Assembly: GCF_008630535.1 (NCBI RefSeq)
Contig: NZ_VWPH01000001.1
Location: forward strand, 620,001 to 684,000
Origin: Saccharopolyspora hirsuta
Lineage (GTDB): Bacteria > Actinomycetota > Actinomycetes > Mycobacteriales > Pseudonocardiaceae
DNA: 64,000 nt
Direction: 5' to 3'
Of this stretch, positions 18,347 through 27,146 are shown piece by piece; position 1 is the stretch's first letter, and each line of letters opens with the position of its first letter. Position numbers and translations under genes: made by a program. Under the pieces are notes generated by a model. It was not told where the DNA came from and did not search any database. It saw only the letters and a program-made list of their open reading frames with translations.

Positions 18347-20455
18347 TCAGGCGGGCACGGTCGAGGTGTCGCGCTCCCACACCCGGTGCTTGGCGAGCGC
18401 GGTGGCGAACTCCTCGATGAACCCCGCTGGCAGCGAGCCGCCGGTGTGCCCGGCGAGCACCACGCCGAGGTCGGCGACCACGCCGTCGGTCTCGGCGGTC
18501 TTGCGCGCTTCGGCGACCCCGGCGCGCTGCAGGAGCTCCATCCCCTCGTCGCTGGCCGCGACCGGCTTGTGGTGCTTGTAGGCCTCGGCGACGAAGTGCA
18601 CGACGTGCCCGTCCTCGGACAGGGCGCGCACGCTCTCCGCACCGCCCGGCACGATCACGCCGTCGTAGAGCACCGACATCATGGTGTGCACCGCCCGGTC
18701 CGCGGTCACCTCGTCGCCGTCGGTGCTGCGGACCTTGCCGTCGCGCAGGCCCAGCACCTCCGCCAGCGCCCCGCGCTCGGCCAGACCGCGCTGCACCTCC
18801 GCGACCTCCGCAGCGTCCACGCCGTCGGCGACCAGCACCGCCACCTTGCGGCTGGTGATGGTGTCGGTACGCGAGTTGGCCAGGCTCAGCGCGGGGGAGC
18901 TGCGTCCGTGGTTCGGCCTGCCGCCGCTGGGCGGTGCGACGCCGACGCCCTCGGCCACCGCCGCGGCCAGCTCGTGGTCGATGTTCTCCAGGTGGTCCAC
19001 CACGTTGGCGCGCACGTGCTGGTGGTCGACCTTGCCGAGCTCGAAGCGGAACGCCTCGACGATGTGCTGCTTCTCCCAGGGCGCCATGCTGTTCCAGAAC
19101 AGCGTGGCCTGGCTGTAGTGGTCCTTGAAGCTCTCGCTGCGCTTGCGGATGGTGTAGCCGTCCACCTTCTGCTGGTAGTGCCGGAACACGTCCTCGTCGG
19201 CCAGCGCCGGGCAGCCGCCGGCGAGGCTGTTCTCCGAGTAGCTGGTCCGGCCCCGGTGGATCTTCTGCTGGCCGTAGCCGTCGCGCTGGTTGTTGGCCAC
19301 CTCGGCGGTCGGCCGGTTGATCGGGATCTGCGCGAAGTTCGGGCCGCCGAGCCGGATCAGCTGGGTGTCCAGGTAGGAGAAGTTGCGCGCCTGCAGCAGC
19401 GGGTCGTTGGTGAAGTCGATGCCCGGCACCACGTTGGCGGTGTGGAAGGCGACCTGCTCGGTCTCGGCGAAGAAGTTGTCCGGGTTGCGGTCCAGCACCA
19501 TCCTGCCCACCGGCCGCACCGGCACCTCCTCCTCCGGGATGATCTTGGTGGCGTCCAGCAGGTCGAAGTCGAAGTCGAACTCCCGCTCCTCGGCGACCAG
19601 CTGCACGCCCAGCTCCCACTCCGGGTACTGGCCCGCCTCGATGGACTCCCACAGGTCGCGCCGGTTGAAGTCGGCGTCGGCCCCGGCGATCTTCTGGCAC
19701 TCGTCCCACACCAGCGAGTGGCTGCCCAGCAGCGGCTTCCAGTGGAACTTCACGAAGATCCCCTCGCCGCTGGCGTTGACCAGCCGGAAGGTGTGCACGC
19801 CGAAGCCCTGCATCATCCGGTAGCTGCGCGGAATCGCCCGGTCCGACATCAGCCACATGATCATGTGCAGCGTCTCCGGCTGCAGCGCCACGAAGTCCCA
19901 CAGCGTGTCGTGCGCCGAGGCGGCCTGCGGCATCTCGTGGTGCGGCTCGGGCTTCACCGCGTGCACGAAGTCGGGGAACTTGATGCCGTCCTGGATGAAG
20001 AACACCGGCATGTTGTTGCCGACCAGGTCGTAGTTGCCCTGCTCGGTGTAGAACTTGGTCGCGAACCCGCGCACGTCGCGCACCGTGTCGGCGGAGCCGC
20101 GGGAGCCCGCGACGGTGGAGAACCGCACGAACACCGGGGTGCGCTGGTTCGGGTCGGTCAGGAAGCGGGCGACGGTGTGCTCGGCCAGCCAGCCGTCGTA
20201 GGGCTGGAAGTACCCGTACGCCCCGGCACCGCGGGCGTGCACCACGCGCTCCGGGATGCGCTCGTGGTCGAAGTGCGTGATCTTCTCGCGGGCGTGGAAG
20301 TCCTCCAGCAGGGTGGGGCCGCGCTCACCGGCGCTCAGCGCGTCGTCGGTGTGGTCGATGCGCACGCCCTGCTGGGTGGTCAGCTTCGTGTCGGTGAGGT
20401 CCTGGCGGACCCCGTCGAGCTGTCGTTGTTTGGCGTCGTGTCCGTCGGTGCCCAT
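18347..20455 (-). CDS. katE: Large-subunit catalase with C-terminal GATase1-like domain
   Basis: A 702-residue clade-2 catalase that splits hydrogen peroxide. The catalytic His is H73 in [10 protein letters not shown], Asn in VGNNMPVF (about 147), and the heme-ligand Tyr is in [14 protein letters not shown]. Residues about 560-700 form a flavodoxin/DJ-1-like domain beginning [12 protein letters not shown], as in E. coli HPII. The ATG at 20455 ([12 protein letters not shown]) is chosen over a 17-residue longer reading because an extended tail is enough there. A VTT membrane gene lies upstream on the same strand. Confidence 0.95.
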   Translation of the reverse strand: MGTDGHDAKQRQLDGVRQDLTDTKLTTQQGVRIDHTDDALSAGERGPTLLEDFHAREKITHFDHERIPERVVHARGAGAYGYFQPYDGWLAEHTVARFLTDPNQRTPVFVRFSTVAGSRGSADTVRDVRGFATKFYTEQGNYDLVGNNMPVFFIQDGIKFPDFVHAVKPEPHHEMPQAASAHDTLWDFVALQPETLHMIMWLMSDRAIPRSYRMMQGFGVHTFRLVNASGEGIFVKFHWKPLLGSHSLVWDECQKIAGADADFNRRDLWESIEAGQYPEWELGVQLVAEEREFDFDFDLLDATKIIPEEEVPVRPVGRMVLDRNPDNFFAETEQVAFHTANVVPGIDFTNDPLLQARNFSYLDTQLIRLGGPNFAQIPINRPTAEVANNQRDGYGQQKIHRGRTSYSENSLAGGCPALADEDVFRHYQQKVDGYTIRKRSESFKDHYSQATLFWNSMAPWEKQHIVEAFRFELGKVDHQHVRANVVDHLENIDHELAAAVAEGVGVAPPSGGRPNHGRSSPALSLANSRTDTITSRKVAVLVADGVDAAEVAEVQRGLAERGALAEVLGLRDGKVRSTDGDEVTADRAVHTMMSVLYDGVIVPGGAESVRALSEDGHVVHFVAEAYKHHKPVAASDEGMELLQRAGVAEARKTAETDGVVADLGVVLAGHTGGSLPAGFIEEFATALAKHRVWERDTSTVPA

Positions 20456-20496
20456 CGCGCCTGGCTCCCCTCGGTGTCGGCTGAAACCGCCCACCA

Positions 20497-20522
20497 GGTT
20501 TCCCACCGGCGACCGGGGGTAT
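20497..20522 (+). promoter_or_regulatory. SigB-type promoter sequence pointing antisense into the VTT gene
   Basis: GTTT (20498-20501) and GGGTAT (20517-20522) at 15 bp match the stress-sigma consensus closely. It faces away from the catalase gene and into the 3' end of the minus-strand gene at 20529-21023, so a transcript would be antisense. Confidence 0.4.
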
Positions 20523-20528
20523 GCCCGC

Positions 20529-21023
20529 TCAGGACCCCAGTGCGGACGGGAGCCAGTGCAGCAGTTCCGGGGCGCCCGCCACGATCAGGAAGTGCGCGCC
20601 GCGGCCGATCAGGCTCGCCGCCAGGAAGCCGAGCAGCGGCAGCCCGGCCGCGCCGGAGAGCAGGCACATCAGGCTGTAGGGCGGGATGCCGGGGACCGCG
20701 GTCAGGCACAGCACGCCCAGGCCCCACCAGGGCCGCTCCACGGTGCGCTGGTGGAACTTGTCGAACCAGGCCGACCAGCGACCGTTGCGCTTGGCCTCGA
20801 CGCGCTTGAGCAGCCGCTCGCCGAGCGCGAACCCGCCCTTGCCCGCGAAGTAGAACAGGGTCTTGCCCGCGACCTGGCCGACCGCGGCGGCGAGCCCGAA
20901 CGCCCACCAGCTCACGTCGTCCACGGTGGACACCACGCCGAGCAGGTACAGCTCGATGTTGACCAGCGGGAAGAAGCTGCCCAGCGCGGCGGTGCCCGCG
21001 GTGGCCGCCAGCCACCCGATCAT
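20529..21023 (-). CDS. VTT-domain (DedA/YqaA-like) membrane protein
   Basis: A 164-residue integral membrane protein. The sequence has the family core: GSFFPLVNIELYLLG, AAAVGQVAGKTLFYFAGKGG, and TAVPGIPPYSLMCLLSGAAG with re-entrant-loop prolines and glycines. VTT proteins act in lipid scrambling or membrane homeostasis in other organisms; the role here is unknown. It is on the same strand as, and upstream of, the catalase gene (73 bp gap). Confidence 0.82.
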   Translation of the reverse strand: MIGWLAATAGTAALGSFFPLVNIELYLLGVVSTVDDVSWWAFGLAAAVGQVAGKTLFYFAGKGGFALGERLLKRVEAKRNGRWSAWFDKFHQRTVERPWWGLGVLCLTAVPGIPPYSLMCLLSGAAGLPLLGFLAASLIGRGAHFLIVAGAPELLHWLPSALGS

Positions 21024-21184
21024 CGGACCACCCGCCCGCGCGCCGGAGCCGGGCGGTCTGCCACGTCACGCACTCCACAACGACCAGAACAGGACGACCC
21101 AGCCTAACGACCGGCCCGGTCGATCACCCGCCCGGGCACGCCTTCGTGCAGGGGGAGATGCCCGGAGCTTCGGCGCGGCCTGGC

Positions 21185-21907
21185 TCACTCGGCCGGGGGA
21201 GCGGGGTCGGCGTCGGGGTCCCAGGACAGGAGGCGGACGCGGCTGACCGTGCGCAGGTGGCGGCGCATCGCGGTCACCGCGGCGCGGGCGTCGCCCGCCC
21301 GGATGGCCTCGGCGATGCGCTCGTGCTGGGCCAGCGACTTGGTCGGGCGGTCCGGTTGGCGCAGCGACTCCTGGCGGCTTTCGGCGATCTCGGTTGCGAT
21401 GGTGCGCATGAAGTCGGCGAGCAGGGAGCTGTGGGCGGCCGCGGTGATCGCGGCGTGGAACCGGCGGTCGCCCTCGCTGCCGAGCTCGCCCTCGGCGATC
21501 TCGCGGCGCATGTCCGCCAGCGCCGCGTCGATCTCGGCCAGGTCGTCCTCGGTGCGGCGCTGCGCGGCCAGCTCCGCGAGCTTGGTCTCCAGCGCCTCGC
21601 GCGCGTCGAGCACGTCGGGCAGGCGGCGCTTGCGCGCCACCAGCTCGTCGACCGGCTCCACGTCCAGCGACTCCCGGCGCAGGTAGGTGCCGCCGCCGTG
21701 CCGGACCTCGACCAGCCCCTGCACCTCGAGCACCACGATGGCCTGCTTGACCGAGGCGCGGCTGACGCCGAGCTGCTCGGCGAGCTTGCGCTCCGGGGGC
21801 AGCCGGTCGCCCGCGCGCAGCCCGGACGCGGCGACGTGCTCGCGCAGCCGCTGCACGACCTGCTCGTACAGGCGCGGGCGGGTGAGCGGGCGCAGGGCGT
21901 CGGACAC
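21185..21907 (-). CDS. GntR/FCD-family regulator, likely of malonate use
   Basis: A 240-residue repressor. The N-terminal winged helix (LPPERKLAEQLGVSRASVKQAI, about residues 30-70) is followed by an FCD effector domain with the metal-binding His set (EGDRRFHAAI, LAQHERIAEAI, AMRRHL). GGAGG stands 6 bases before the GTG at 21907. It is divergent from matB, the same arrangement as MatR-type regulators of malonate genes; the effector is therefore probably malonate or malonyl-CoA, by inference. Confidence 0.88.
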   Translation of the reverse strand: MSDALRPLTRPRLYEQVVQRLREHVAASGLRAGDRLPPERKLAEQLGVSRASVKQAIVVLEVQGLVEVRHGGGTYLRRESLDVEPVDELVARKRRLPDVLDAREALETKLAELAAQRRTEDDLAEIDAALADMRREIAEGELGSEGDRRFHAAITAAAHSSLLADFMRTIATEIAESRQESLRQPDRPTKSLAQHERIAEAIRAGDARAAVTAMRRHLRTVSRVRLLSWDPDADPAPPAE

Positions 21908-22023
21908 CGGGTTCCTCCAGGCCGGGAGCGGGGTGCTGATCAGGCTAGCACCGGGTGTGCGGCCGAGTGGCTGAGCCAATTTTCCCACAGTTGCTTGACG
22001 GGGCATCGGCGGCGGCGCAAAAG

Positions 22024-22042
22024 TGGTCTAGCCAGTGGACCA
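22024..22042. promoter_or_regulatory. TGGTC-N9-GACCA inverted repeat ahead of matB
   Basis: An inverted repeat with 5-bp arms lies between the divergent GntR gene and matB, about 27 bp upstream of the matB GTG. GntR/FCD repressors often bind TGGT-Nx-ACCA elements. It is a candidate operator. Confidence 0.45.
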
Positions 22043-22069
22043 ATGCTCGGACGATCGTGGAGGTGGCCG

Positions 22070-23500
22070 GTGCTGTTCCCGAAGTTGCGGCAGCCGGACG
22101 GCAAGGAGGCGCTGCGCTTCGGCGCGCGGGCGCTGAACTACCAGGAGCTGGCCGGGGTGGCCGCGGCGATCGCCGACCGCGTCGCGGGCCGCGAGCGGAT
22201 CGCGGTGTGGGCGACCAACGAGCTGGAGACCTGCGCGGCCGTCATCGGCGGGCTCAGCGCGGGCGTCGCGGTGGTGCCGATCAACCCGAAGGTGGGGGAG
22301 CGCGAGCTCGCGCACATCCTCGGCGACAGCCAGCCGGAACTCCTGCTCGCCGCGCCCGGGTTCCAGGCCCCGGACGGTCTCGGCGAAATCCCGGTGCACG
22401 AGGTCGACCTGACCGCCCGAGGCGGTGAGCTGCCGCCCGAGGCCGACGAGGACGCCCCGGCACTGATCGTCTACACCTCGGGCACCACCGGCCCGCCCAA
22501 GGGCGTCGTGCTGCCGCGCCGCGCGATCCGCGCCAACCTCGATGCGCTGGCCGAGGCCTGGGAGTGGACCGAGCGCGACGTGCTGGCCCACGCGCTGCCG
22601 CTGTTCCACGTGCACGGGCTGATCCTCGGCACGCTCGGCCCGGTGCGGCTGGGCGGCACGGTGCACCACCTGGGCAAGTTCTCCTCCGCGGCCATCGCCG
22701 AGGAGCTGGCCGGTCCGGCGACCATGATGTTCGGCGTGCCGACCATGTACCACCGGCTGGCCGAGGACGCCGAGCGCGACCCGGCGATCGGGAAGGCGGT
22801 CGGCAAGGCGCGGCTGCTCGTGTCGGGTTCGGCGGCGCTGCCCGCCGTGGAGCACGAGCGGATCGAGCGGCTGACCGGCCAGCGGGTCGTGGAGCGCTAC
22901 GGCATGAGCGAGACGATCATGAACTGCGGGGTGCGCGCCGACGGCGACCGGCGGCCCGGCTACGTGGGGCGCCCGTTCGCCGGGGTCGAGCTCAAGCTGG
23001 TCGACGAGCAGGGCGCGGAGATCGAGGTCAGCGACGACGAGACGGTCGGCGAGATCCTGATCCGCGGCTCGAACCTGTTCAGCGGCTACCTCAACCGGCC
23101 CGACGCCACCGCCGAGGCGTTCACCGACGGCTGGTTCCGCACCGGCGACGTGGCCACCCGCGCCCCGGACGGCTACATCCGCATCGTCGGCCGCAAGGCC
23201 ACCGACATCATCAAGAGCGGCGGCTACAAGATCGGCGCGGGCGAGATCGAGAACTGCCTGCTGGAGCACCCGGCGGTCGCCGAGGTCGCGGTCACCGGCG
23301 AGCCCGACCCGGACCTGGGCGAGCGGATCGTGGCCTGGATCGTGCGCGCGCCCGGCCAGGAGGTCGCCGAGCAGGAGCTGGTCGACCACGTGGCCCGCCT
23401 GCTGACCCCGCACAAGCGCCCGCGCGTGGTCCGCTACCTGGACGCCCTGCCGCGCAACGAGATGGGCAAGGTGCAGAAGAAGGCCCTGCAGCATGGCTGA
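22070..23500 (+). CDS. matB: Malonyl-CoA synthetase
   Basis: A 476-residue adenylating enzyme joining malonate (or methylmalonate) to CoA. The AMP-binding loop YTSGTTGPPKG starts at Y135, RYGMSETIMN is the family A5 motif, and the catalytic Lys in NEMGKVQKK is K467. Length and many segments (KSGGYKIGAGEIEN, LPLFHVHGL) match Streptomyces MatB from memory. The GTG at 22070 has GGAGGTGG upstream; longer readings are spurious. Its product is a precursor for polyketides and fatty acids. It overlaps the next gene by 8 bases. Confidence 0.93.
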   Translation: MLFPKLRQPDGKEALRFGARALNYQELAGVAAAIADRVAGRERIAVWATNELETCAAVIGGLSAGVAVVPINPKVGERELAHILGDSQPELLLAAPGFQAPDGLGEIPVHEVDLTARGGELPPEADEDAPALIVYTSGTTGPPKGVVLPRRAIRANLDALAEAWEWTERDVLAHALPLFHVHGLILGTLGPVRLGGTVHHLGKFSSAAIAEELAGPATMMFGVPTMYHRLAEDAERDPAIGKAVGKARLLVSGSAALPAVEHERIERLTGQRVVERYGMSETIMNCGVRADGDRRPGYVGRPFAGVELKLVDEQGAEIEVSDDETVGEILIRGSNLFSGYLNRPDATAEAFTDGWFRTGDVATRAPDGYIRIVGRKATDIIKSGGYKIGAGEIENCLLEHPAVAEVAVTGEPDPDLGERIVAWIVRAPGQEVAEQELVDHVARLLTPHKRPRVVRYLDALPRNEMGKVQKKALQHG

Positions 23501-24818
23501 GCACAGCGCGGCCCGCGCGCTGGTCGAGGCGATCGGCCGGGGGTTCGAGGAGTTCGAGCCCCCGGCGGTCCCGGCCGCGGTCGACGGCCCGCTGGGCTGG
23601 CCGGGCTACGACGACCAGCGCGCCCGCGCGACCGACCGCAGCGGCGCCGAGGAGTCGGTGCTCTGCGGTCGTGCCCAGGTGGGGGAGCTCCCGGCGGTGC
23701 TCGTCGCGTTCGACTTCGCCCACCTCGGCGGATCGGTCGGGGAAGCGGCCGGAGCGCGGATCGTGGCGGCCTTCGAACGGGCGCGCGAGCTGCGGCTGCC
23801 GGTGATCTCGCTGGTGGCCTCCGGCGGCAGCAGGATGCAGGAGGGCATCTGCGCGCTGAGGCAGCTGCAGGAGATCGCGCGGGCCTGCCTGCTGACCAGG
23901 CGCGACGGGATCCCGCACATCACGGTGCTGCGGAACCCGACGACCGGCGGCATGTGGGCGGCGCTGTCGGCGGCGGCCGACGTGGTGCTGGCCGAGCGCG
24001 GAGCGGCGGTCGCCTTCGGCGGCAGCCGCGTGCGGAGCGCGACCGAGACCGGGGAGGCGTTCCACGCCGAGGGCAAGTTCGACGACGGCCAGGTGGACCG
24101 GATCGTGGAGCCCGCCGAGCTGCCCGGGGTGCTGGCCGAGCTGGTCCGGCTGCTGCGCCCGCAGGGGCCGGAACCGGCCCCGGTCCCGAAGTCGCTGGCC
24201 AGCGGCGAGCCGCCGACCACGGGCTGGGAGGCGGTCCAACGCGCGCGGGCGGCCGACCGGCCGCGAGCCGGGGCGTACCTGGACGCCTACTTCTCGGCCC
24301 GCTTCGAGATCAGCGGCGACCGGGCGGGTGGCCGGGACGCGGGGATGCTCTGCGGCTTCGGCGAGCACGACGGCCGCACGATCGCCTTCGCCGCGCAAAC
24401 CGGCACTGCCAACACCCCGGCCGGATTCCGCACGGCGGCCCGCTTGATCAGGCTCGCCGACCAGCTGAGCATCCCGGTGCTGACCCTGGTGGACACCCCG
24501 GGCGCGGCCAACGACGCGGCGGCCGAGCACGGCGGCGTCGGCCCCGCGATCGCGGAACTCTTCACCGCTGTCGCCGACGCACGAGTGCCGATCACCACCC
24601 TGGTCATCGGCGAAGGTGGCTCGGGCGGCGCGCTGGCGCTCGCCGCACCGGGGCGGACGTGGATCACCGCGGACGCCTACTTCGCGGTGATCGCCCCGGA
24701 AGCCAGCGCCGCGATCCTCAAGCGCGACCCGGCGGAGGTGCCCGACCTCGCCGACCACCTGCGCCTGCGCCCGCAAGACCTCGTGGCCCTGGGCTTCGCC
24801 CAGGACATCGCCCGCTGA
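23493..24818 (+). CDS. Fused beta-alpha carboxyltransferase-type protein
   Basis: A 441-residue protein with two crotonase-like carboxyltransferase halves. The N-terminal half (about 1-215) is beta-like (ASGGSRMQEGICALRQL); the C-terminal half (about 245-430) is alpha-like (LVDTPGAANDAAAEHGG and IGEGGSGGALALA). No biotin carboxylase or biotin carrier is nearby. Translationally coupled to matB (ATG inside the matB end), it may decarboxylate malonyl-CoA, as malonate decarboxylase subunits do, or be an acyl-CoA carboxyltransferase working with distant subunits. The decarboxylase idea is inference. Confidence 0.82.
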   Translation: MAEHSAARALVEAIGRGFEEFEPPAVPAAVDGPLGWPGYDDQRARATDRSGAEESVLCGRAQVGELPAVLVAFDFAHLGGSVGEAAGARIVAAFERARELRLPVISLVASGGSRMQEGICALRQLQEIARACLLTRRDGIPHITVLRNPTTGGMWAALSAAADVVLAERGAAVAFGGSRVRSATETGEAFHAEGKFDDGQVDRIVEPAELPGVLAELVRLLRPQGPEPAPVPKSLASGEPPTTGWEAVQRARAADRPRAGAYLDAYFSARFEISGDRAGGRDAGMLCGFGEHDGRTIAFAAQTGTANTPAGFRTAARLIRLADQLSIPVLTLVDTPGAANDAAAEHGGVGPAIAELFTAVADARVPITTLVIGEGGSGGALALAAPGRTWITADAYFAVIAPEASAAILKRDPAEVPDLADHLRLRPQDLVALGFAQDIAR

Positions 24819-24840
24819 CCGTTGGCTTCCCGGGCGAAAG

Positions 24841-24882
24841 AACCGGCCCACGTGCGGTGCCAGGGGCGCACGTGGGCCGGTT
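24841..24882. terminator. Bidirectional terminator, 16-bp perfect stem
   Basis: Arms 24841-24856 and 24867-24882 pair perfectly, followed by TTT. The hairpin lies between the convergent carboxyltransferase gene and the secreted inhibitor gene. Confidence 0.82.
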
Positions 24883-24904
24883 TGCTCGCGATGCCGCGTT
24901 CGGC

Positions 24905-25300
24905 TCAGACGAACCTGACCGACGATGCCAGGTCGTTGAACCATTCCGGGACGTTCACGCAGTCGCCGGGGTACACGATCAAGTTGCTGCCCTCGAAGTA
25001 GGCGTCCTCGAAAAGCACCACCCGCACGGGGGTGTGGTTGCACGCGGAACTCGTCGTGTCGTTGAACCCGTAATCGCCCAACCACGGAATGTCCTGATCG
25101 GTGCGGAGGATAGGTGCGTCCGCGCTGCCGTTGCCGTAGTAGTCGCGGTAGAGGCACACCGCGCCATCGGGACAAGCCTGCTCGCCGTGACCCTCGATGA
25201 CGTCGACGGCGCGCGGAGTGATGTCCTGTGCCTGGGCGGGCACTCCGATCGCGCCACCGAGCAGCGCGGATCCGGCCAGCAGAGCGAGGCGCAACTTCAT
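24905..25300 (-). CDS. Secreted peptidase-inhibitor family I36 protein
   Basis: A 131-residue exported protein. A signal peptide (KLRLALLAGSALLGGAIG, cleavage probably after AQA near residue 24) precedes a beta/gamma-crystallin-like domain with CPDGAVCLYRDYYGNG and FEDAYFEGSNLIVYPGDC, typical of the I36 metalloproteinase inhibitor group. Four cysteines (ACP, VCLY, SACN, GDC) could form two disulfides. The ATG at 25300 is the only start giving a signal peptide. No protease gene is adjacent. Confidence 0.85.
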   Translation of the reverse strand: MKLRLALLAGSALLGGAIGVPAQAQDITPRAVDVIEGHGEQACPDGAVCLYRDYYGNGSADAPILRTDQDIPWLGDYGFNDTTSSACNHTPVRVVLFEDAYFEGSNLIVYPGDCVNVPEWFNDLASSVRFV

Positions 25301-25600
25301 GGGGAGAACCTTTCGTCCGAGTTCGGGGGCGTTCTTGATGATGGCCACCGGTTCCCGACCAGGAGGGCCAGCGCGAGGTTCTCCACCCGCGAGGGTGTCC
25401 CGGTCCATTCCGAGGAGTGGCTGGTCGGCATGGGGGACCGGGAAACCTGTCGATGGGAGAAGCCTCGGACTTCCCGCCAGAGTTGCTCGCGGGGCTGCGG
25501 GATCGGGGGCGGTAAGGGGTCGACTGTGCGTGGAGGGGTGCGGCTGCGTTCGGGGTTGTTTTCGGGTTCAAAGCGGTGGGTGGTCACCTCGGGCGGGTAG
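25301..25600. other. Gap with no supported gene
   Basis: Part of the 534-bp divergent region between the I36 gene and the DUF1152 gene. I see no supported gene or clear promoter here; palindromes begin at 25601. Confidence 0.5.
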
Positions 25601-25673
25601 CGATTTCACATGAAATTGGCAGCGTTCTCGACGGAACCTGCGGTGGGGAGGGAGCCAATTTCAAGCGAAATCG
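25601..25673. repeat. Divergent pair of TTTC-N4-GAAA palindromes with a 33-bp spacer
   Basis: 25601-25620 and 25654-25673 are inverted copies with two mismatches (CGATTTCACATGAAATTGGC; GCCAATTTCAAGCGAAATCG). Each is an imperfect palindrome with the core TTTC-N4-GAAA. Unlike the other copies they sit in a divergent, not a downstream, region. Confidence 0.7.
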
Positions 25674-25750
25674 CGGACGTTCGGCACCGCTCCACCGGCG
25701 GTGATACCGGGTGGGCTTGGCCAGCAGGGGGGGCGGTTGCGCGTGTGCTT

Positions 25751-25772
25751 GGTGATTTCGCGCAAAATCGCC
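25751..25772. repeat. Imperfect palindrome related to the TTTC-N4-GAAA family
   Basis: GGTGATTTCGCGCAAAATCG plus CC is palindromic apart from two mismatched pairs. It lies 63 bp upstream of the DUF1152 start. A more degenerate relative (GGCGATCTCGCGCGAAACCG) lies at 26800-26819, just past that gene's stop, so the gene is bracketed. Confidence 0.55.
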
Positions 25773-25834
25773 ACCCCATCGTCACCGACGGGAATCCTGG
25801 GTGGGCGGTGTCCGGCTGATCTACGCTGGCCACC

Positions 25835-26794
25835 GTGTTCTCGCTGATCGAACCGCCGCTGTTCTCCCGCTTGCGGCGAGCTGGGCGGATTCTGGTCGCC
25901 GGGGCCGGTGGCGGCTTCGACGTGTACGCCGGACTGCCGCTGGCACTGGCCCTGCGAGGGCTGGGCAAGCAGGTCCACCTGGCCAATCTCACCTTCAGCG
26001 ATCTGCGCCGGTTGGCACCGGTGAACTGGGTGGAGCCGGGTGTGGCCGCGGTGACGCCGGACTCGCAGGGGCGCGACGACTACTTCCCGGAACGCACCCT
26101 GGCCCGCTGGCTCGCCTCCCGGGAACTGCCCTCGACGGTGTACGCCTTCCCGAAGACGGGGGTGCGTCCGCTGCGGGCCGCCTACAGCGCCTTGGTCGCG
26201 CGGCTCGACTTGGACGCGATCGTGCTGGTCGACGGGGGCAACGACATCCTCCTGCGCGGTGACGAGGAGGGGCTGGGCACACCCGAGGAGGACATGACCA
26301 GCCTGGCCGCCGTGGCCGGACTCCCCGGCGACCTGGAACGCCTGGTGGTGTGCTTGGGCTTCGGCGTCGACGCCTACCACGGGGTGTGCCACGCCCACGT
26401 GCTGGAGAACCTCGCCGGGCTGGAACGCGACGGCTCCTACCTGGGCGCCCTCTCGATTCCGGCGAACTCCGCAGAGGGCGCGGCCTACCTCGACGCCGTC
26501 GCGCACGCGCAGGCCGCCACGCCTCGGCGACCGAGCATCGTCAACGGGCAGATCGCGGCAGCGATCCGCGGTGAGTTCGGAGACGTGCACATCACCGACC
26601 GCACCGGCGGCAGCGAGCTGTTCGTCAATCCGCTGATGAGCCTGTACTTCACCGTCGACCTGCCGGGGCTGGCCCGCAGCATCGGCTACCTCCCCCACCT
26701 GGAGGGCACCGACCGCGCCCACGAGGTCGTGCAGGTCATCAGAGCCCACCACAAGGCCGCGCACCCCCGACCCCGGCGGCACATCCCGCATTGA
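25835..26794 (+). CDS. DUF1152 family protein
   Basis: A 319-residue cytoplasmic protein of the DUF1152 family. Near the N-terminus is a nucleotide-binding-like glycine loop (RILVAGAGGGFDVYAG), followed by LVDGGNDILLRGDE and LGFGVDAYHGVCHAHVLEN, which look like an active-site region with conserved Asp and His. Function is unknown. The GTG start follows a TACGCT hexamer (25822-25827) by 7 bases, so the message may be leaderless. It is flanked by palindromic repeats on both sides. Confidence 0.82.
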   Translation: MFSLIEPPLFSRLRRAGRILVAGAGGGFDVYAGLPLALALRGLGKQVHLANLTFSDLRRLAPVNWVEPGVAAVTPDSQGRDDYFPERTLARWLASRELPSTVYAFPKTGVRPLRAAYSALVARLDLDAIVLVDGGNDILLRGDEEGLGTPEEDMTSLAAVAGLPGDLERLVVCLGFGVDAYHGVCHAHVLENLAGLERDGSYLGALSIPANSAEGAAYLDAVAHAQAATPRRPSIVNGQIAAAIRGEFGDVHITDRTGGSELFVNPLMSLYFTVDLPGLARSIGYLPHLEGTDRAHEVVQVIRAHHKAAHPRPRRHIPH

Positions 26795-27092
26795 GAGCTG
26801 GCGATCTCGCGCGAAACCGGCACCTTGATCGCCACTGTCGGGAGTCTCAGATGTGTCCCGCCGCGACGCATCTTCCGGTCGTCGGGGCGGCCGTTGCTGC
26901 GTCGGGGAGACCTTCGACGAGCCGTTGCTGCGGTCGTGGCGCGAGGCCGTCACCAACCGACCACCGTCCGGCGTCTCGCGTCCGCGCGCAGGGGGCAAAC
27001 TCCTCGTCCGGTGCTCCCGCGCGGGAGGGGATCGTTGCGCTCGGTGATCAATGCCACCTCGTTGGAGGGGAGATCTGGGGGCATCCGTGTTC
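26795..27092. other. Intergenic region with a degenerate palindrome only
   Basis: Between the DUF1152 gene and the siderophore operon. Apart from the degenerate repeat near 26800-26819, I see no gene, tRNA or strong hairpin here. Confidence 0.5.
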
Positions 27093-27131
27093 TAAACTCA
27101 GGCTCGCCTGACAAAGGTTAGGCTTGCCTGA
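27093..27131 (+). promoter_or_regulatory. Two tandem iron boxes and -10 of the dhb operon
   Basis: TCAGGCTCGCCTGA (27098-27111) and TTAGGCTTGCCTGA (27118-27131) are near-palindromes resembling the DmdR/IdeR iron box, 20 bp apart. A TAAACT hexamer (27093-27098) touches the first box. Iron-loaded repressor on both sites would block the siderophore operon. Confidence 0.85.
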
Positions 27132-27146
27132 GTTTCAGAAGGTGCG

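Noticed and set aside
26795..27092. Possible small gene before the dhb operon
   Set aside because: Short ORFs here have no ribosome sites and no recognisable content.
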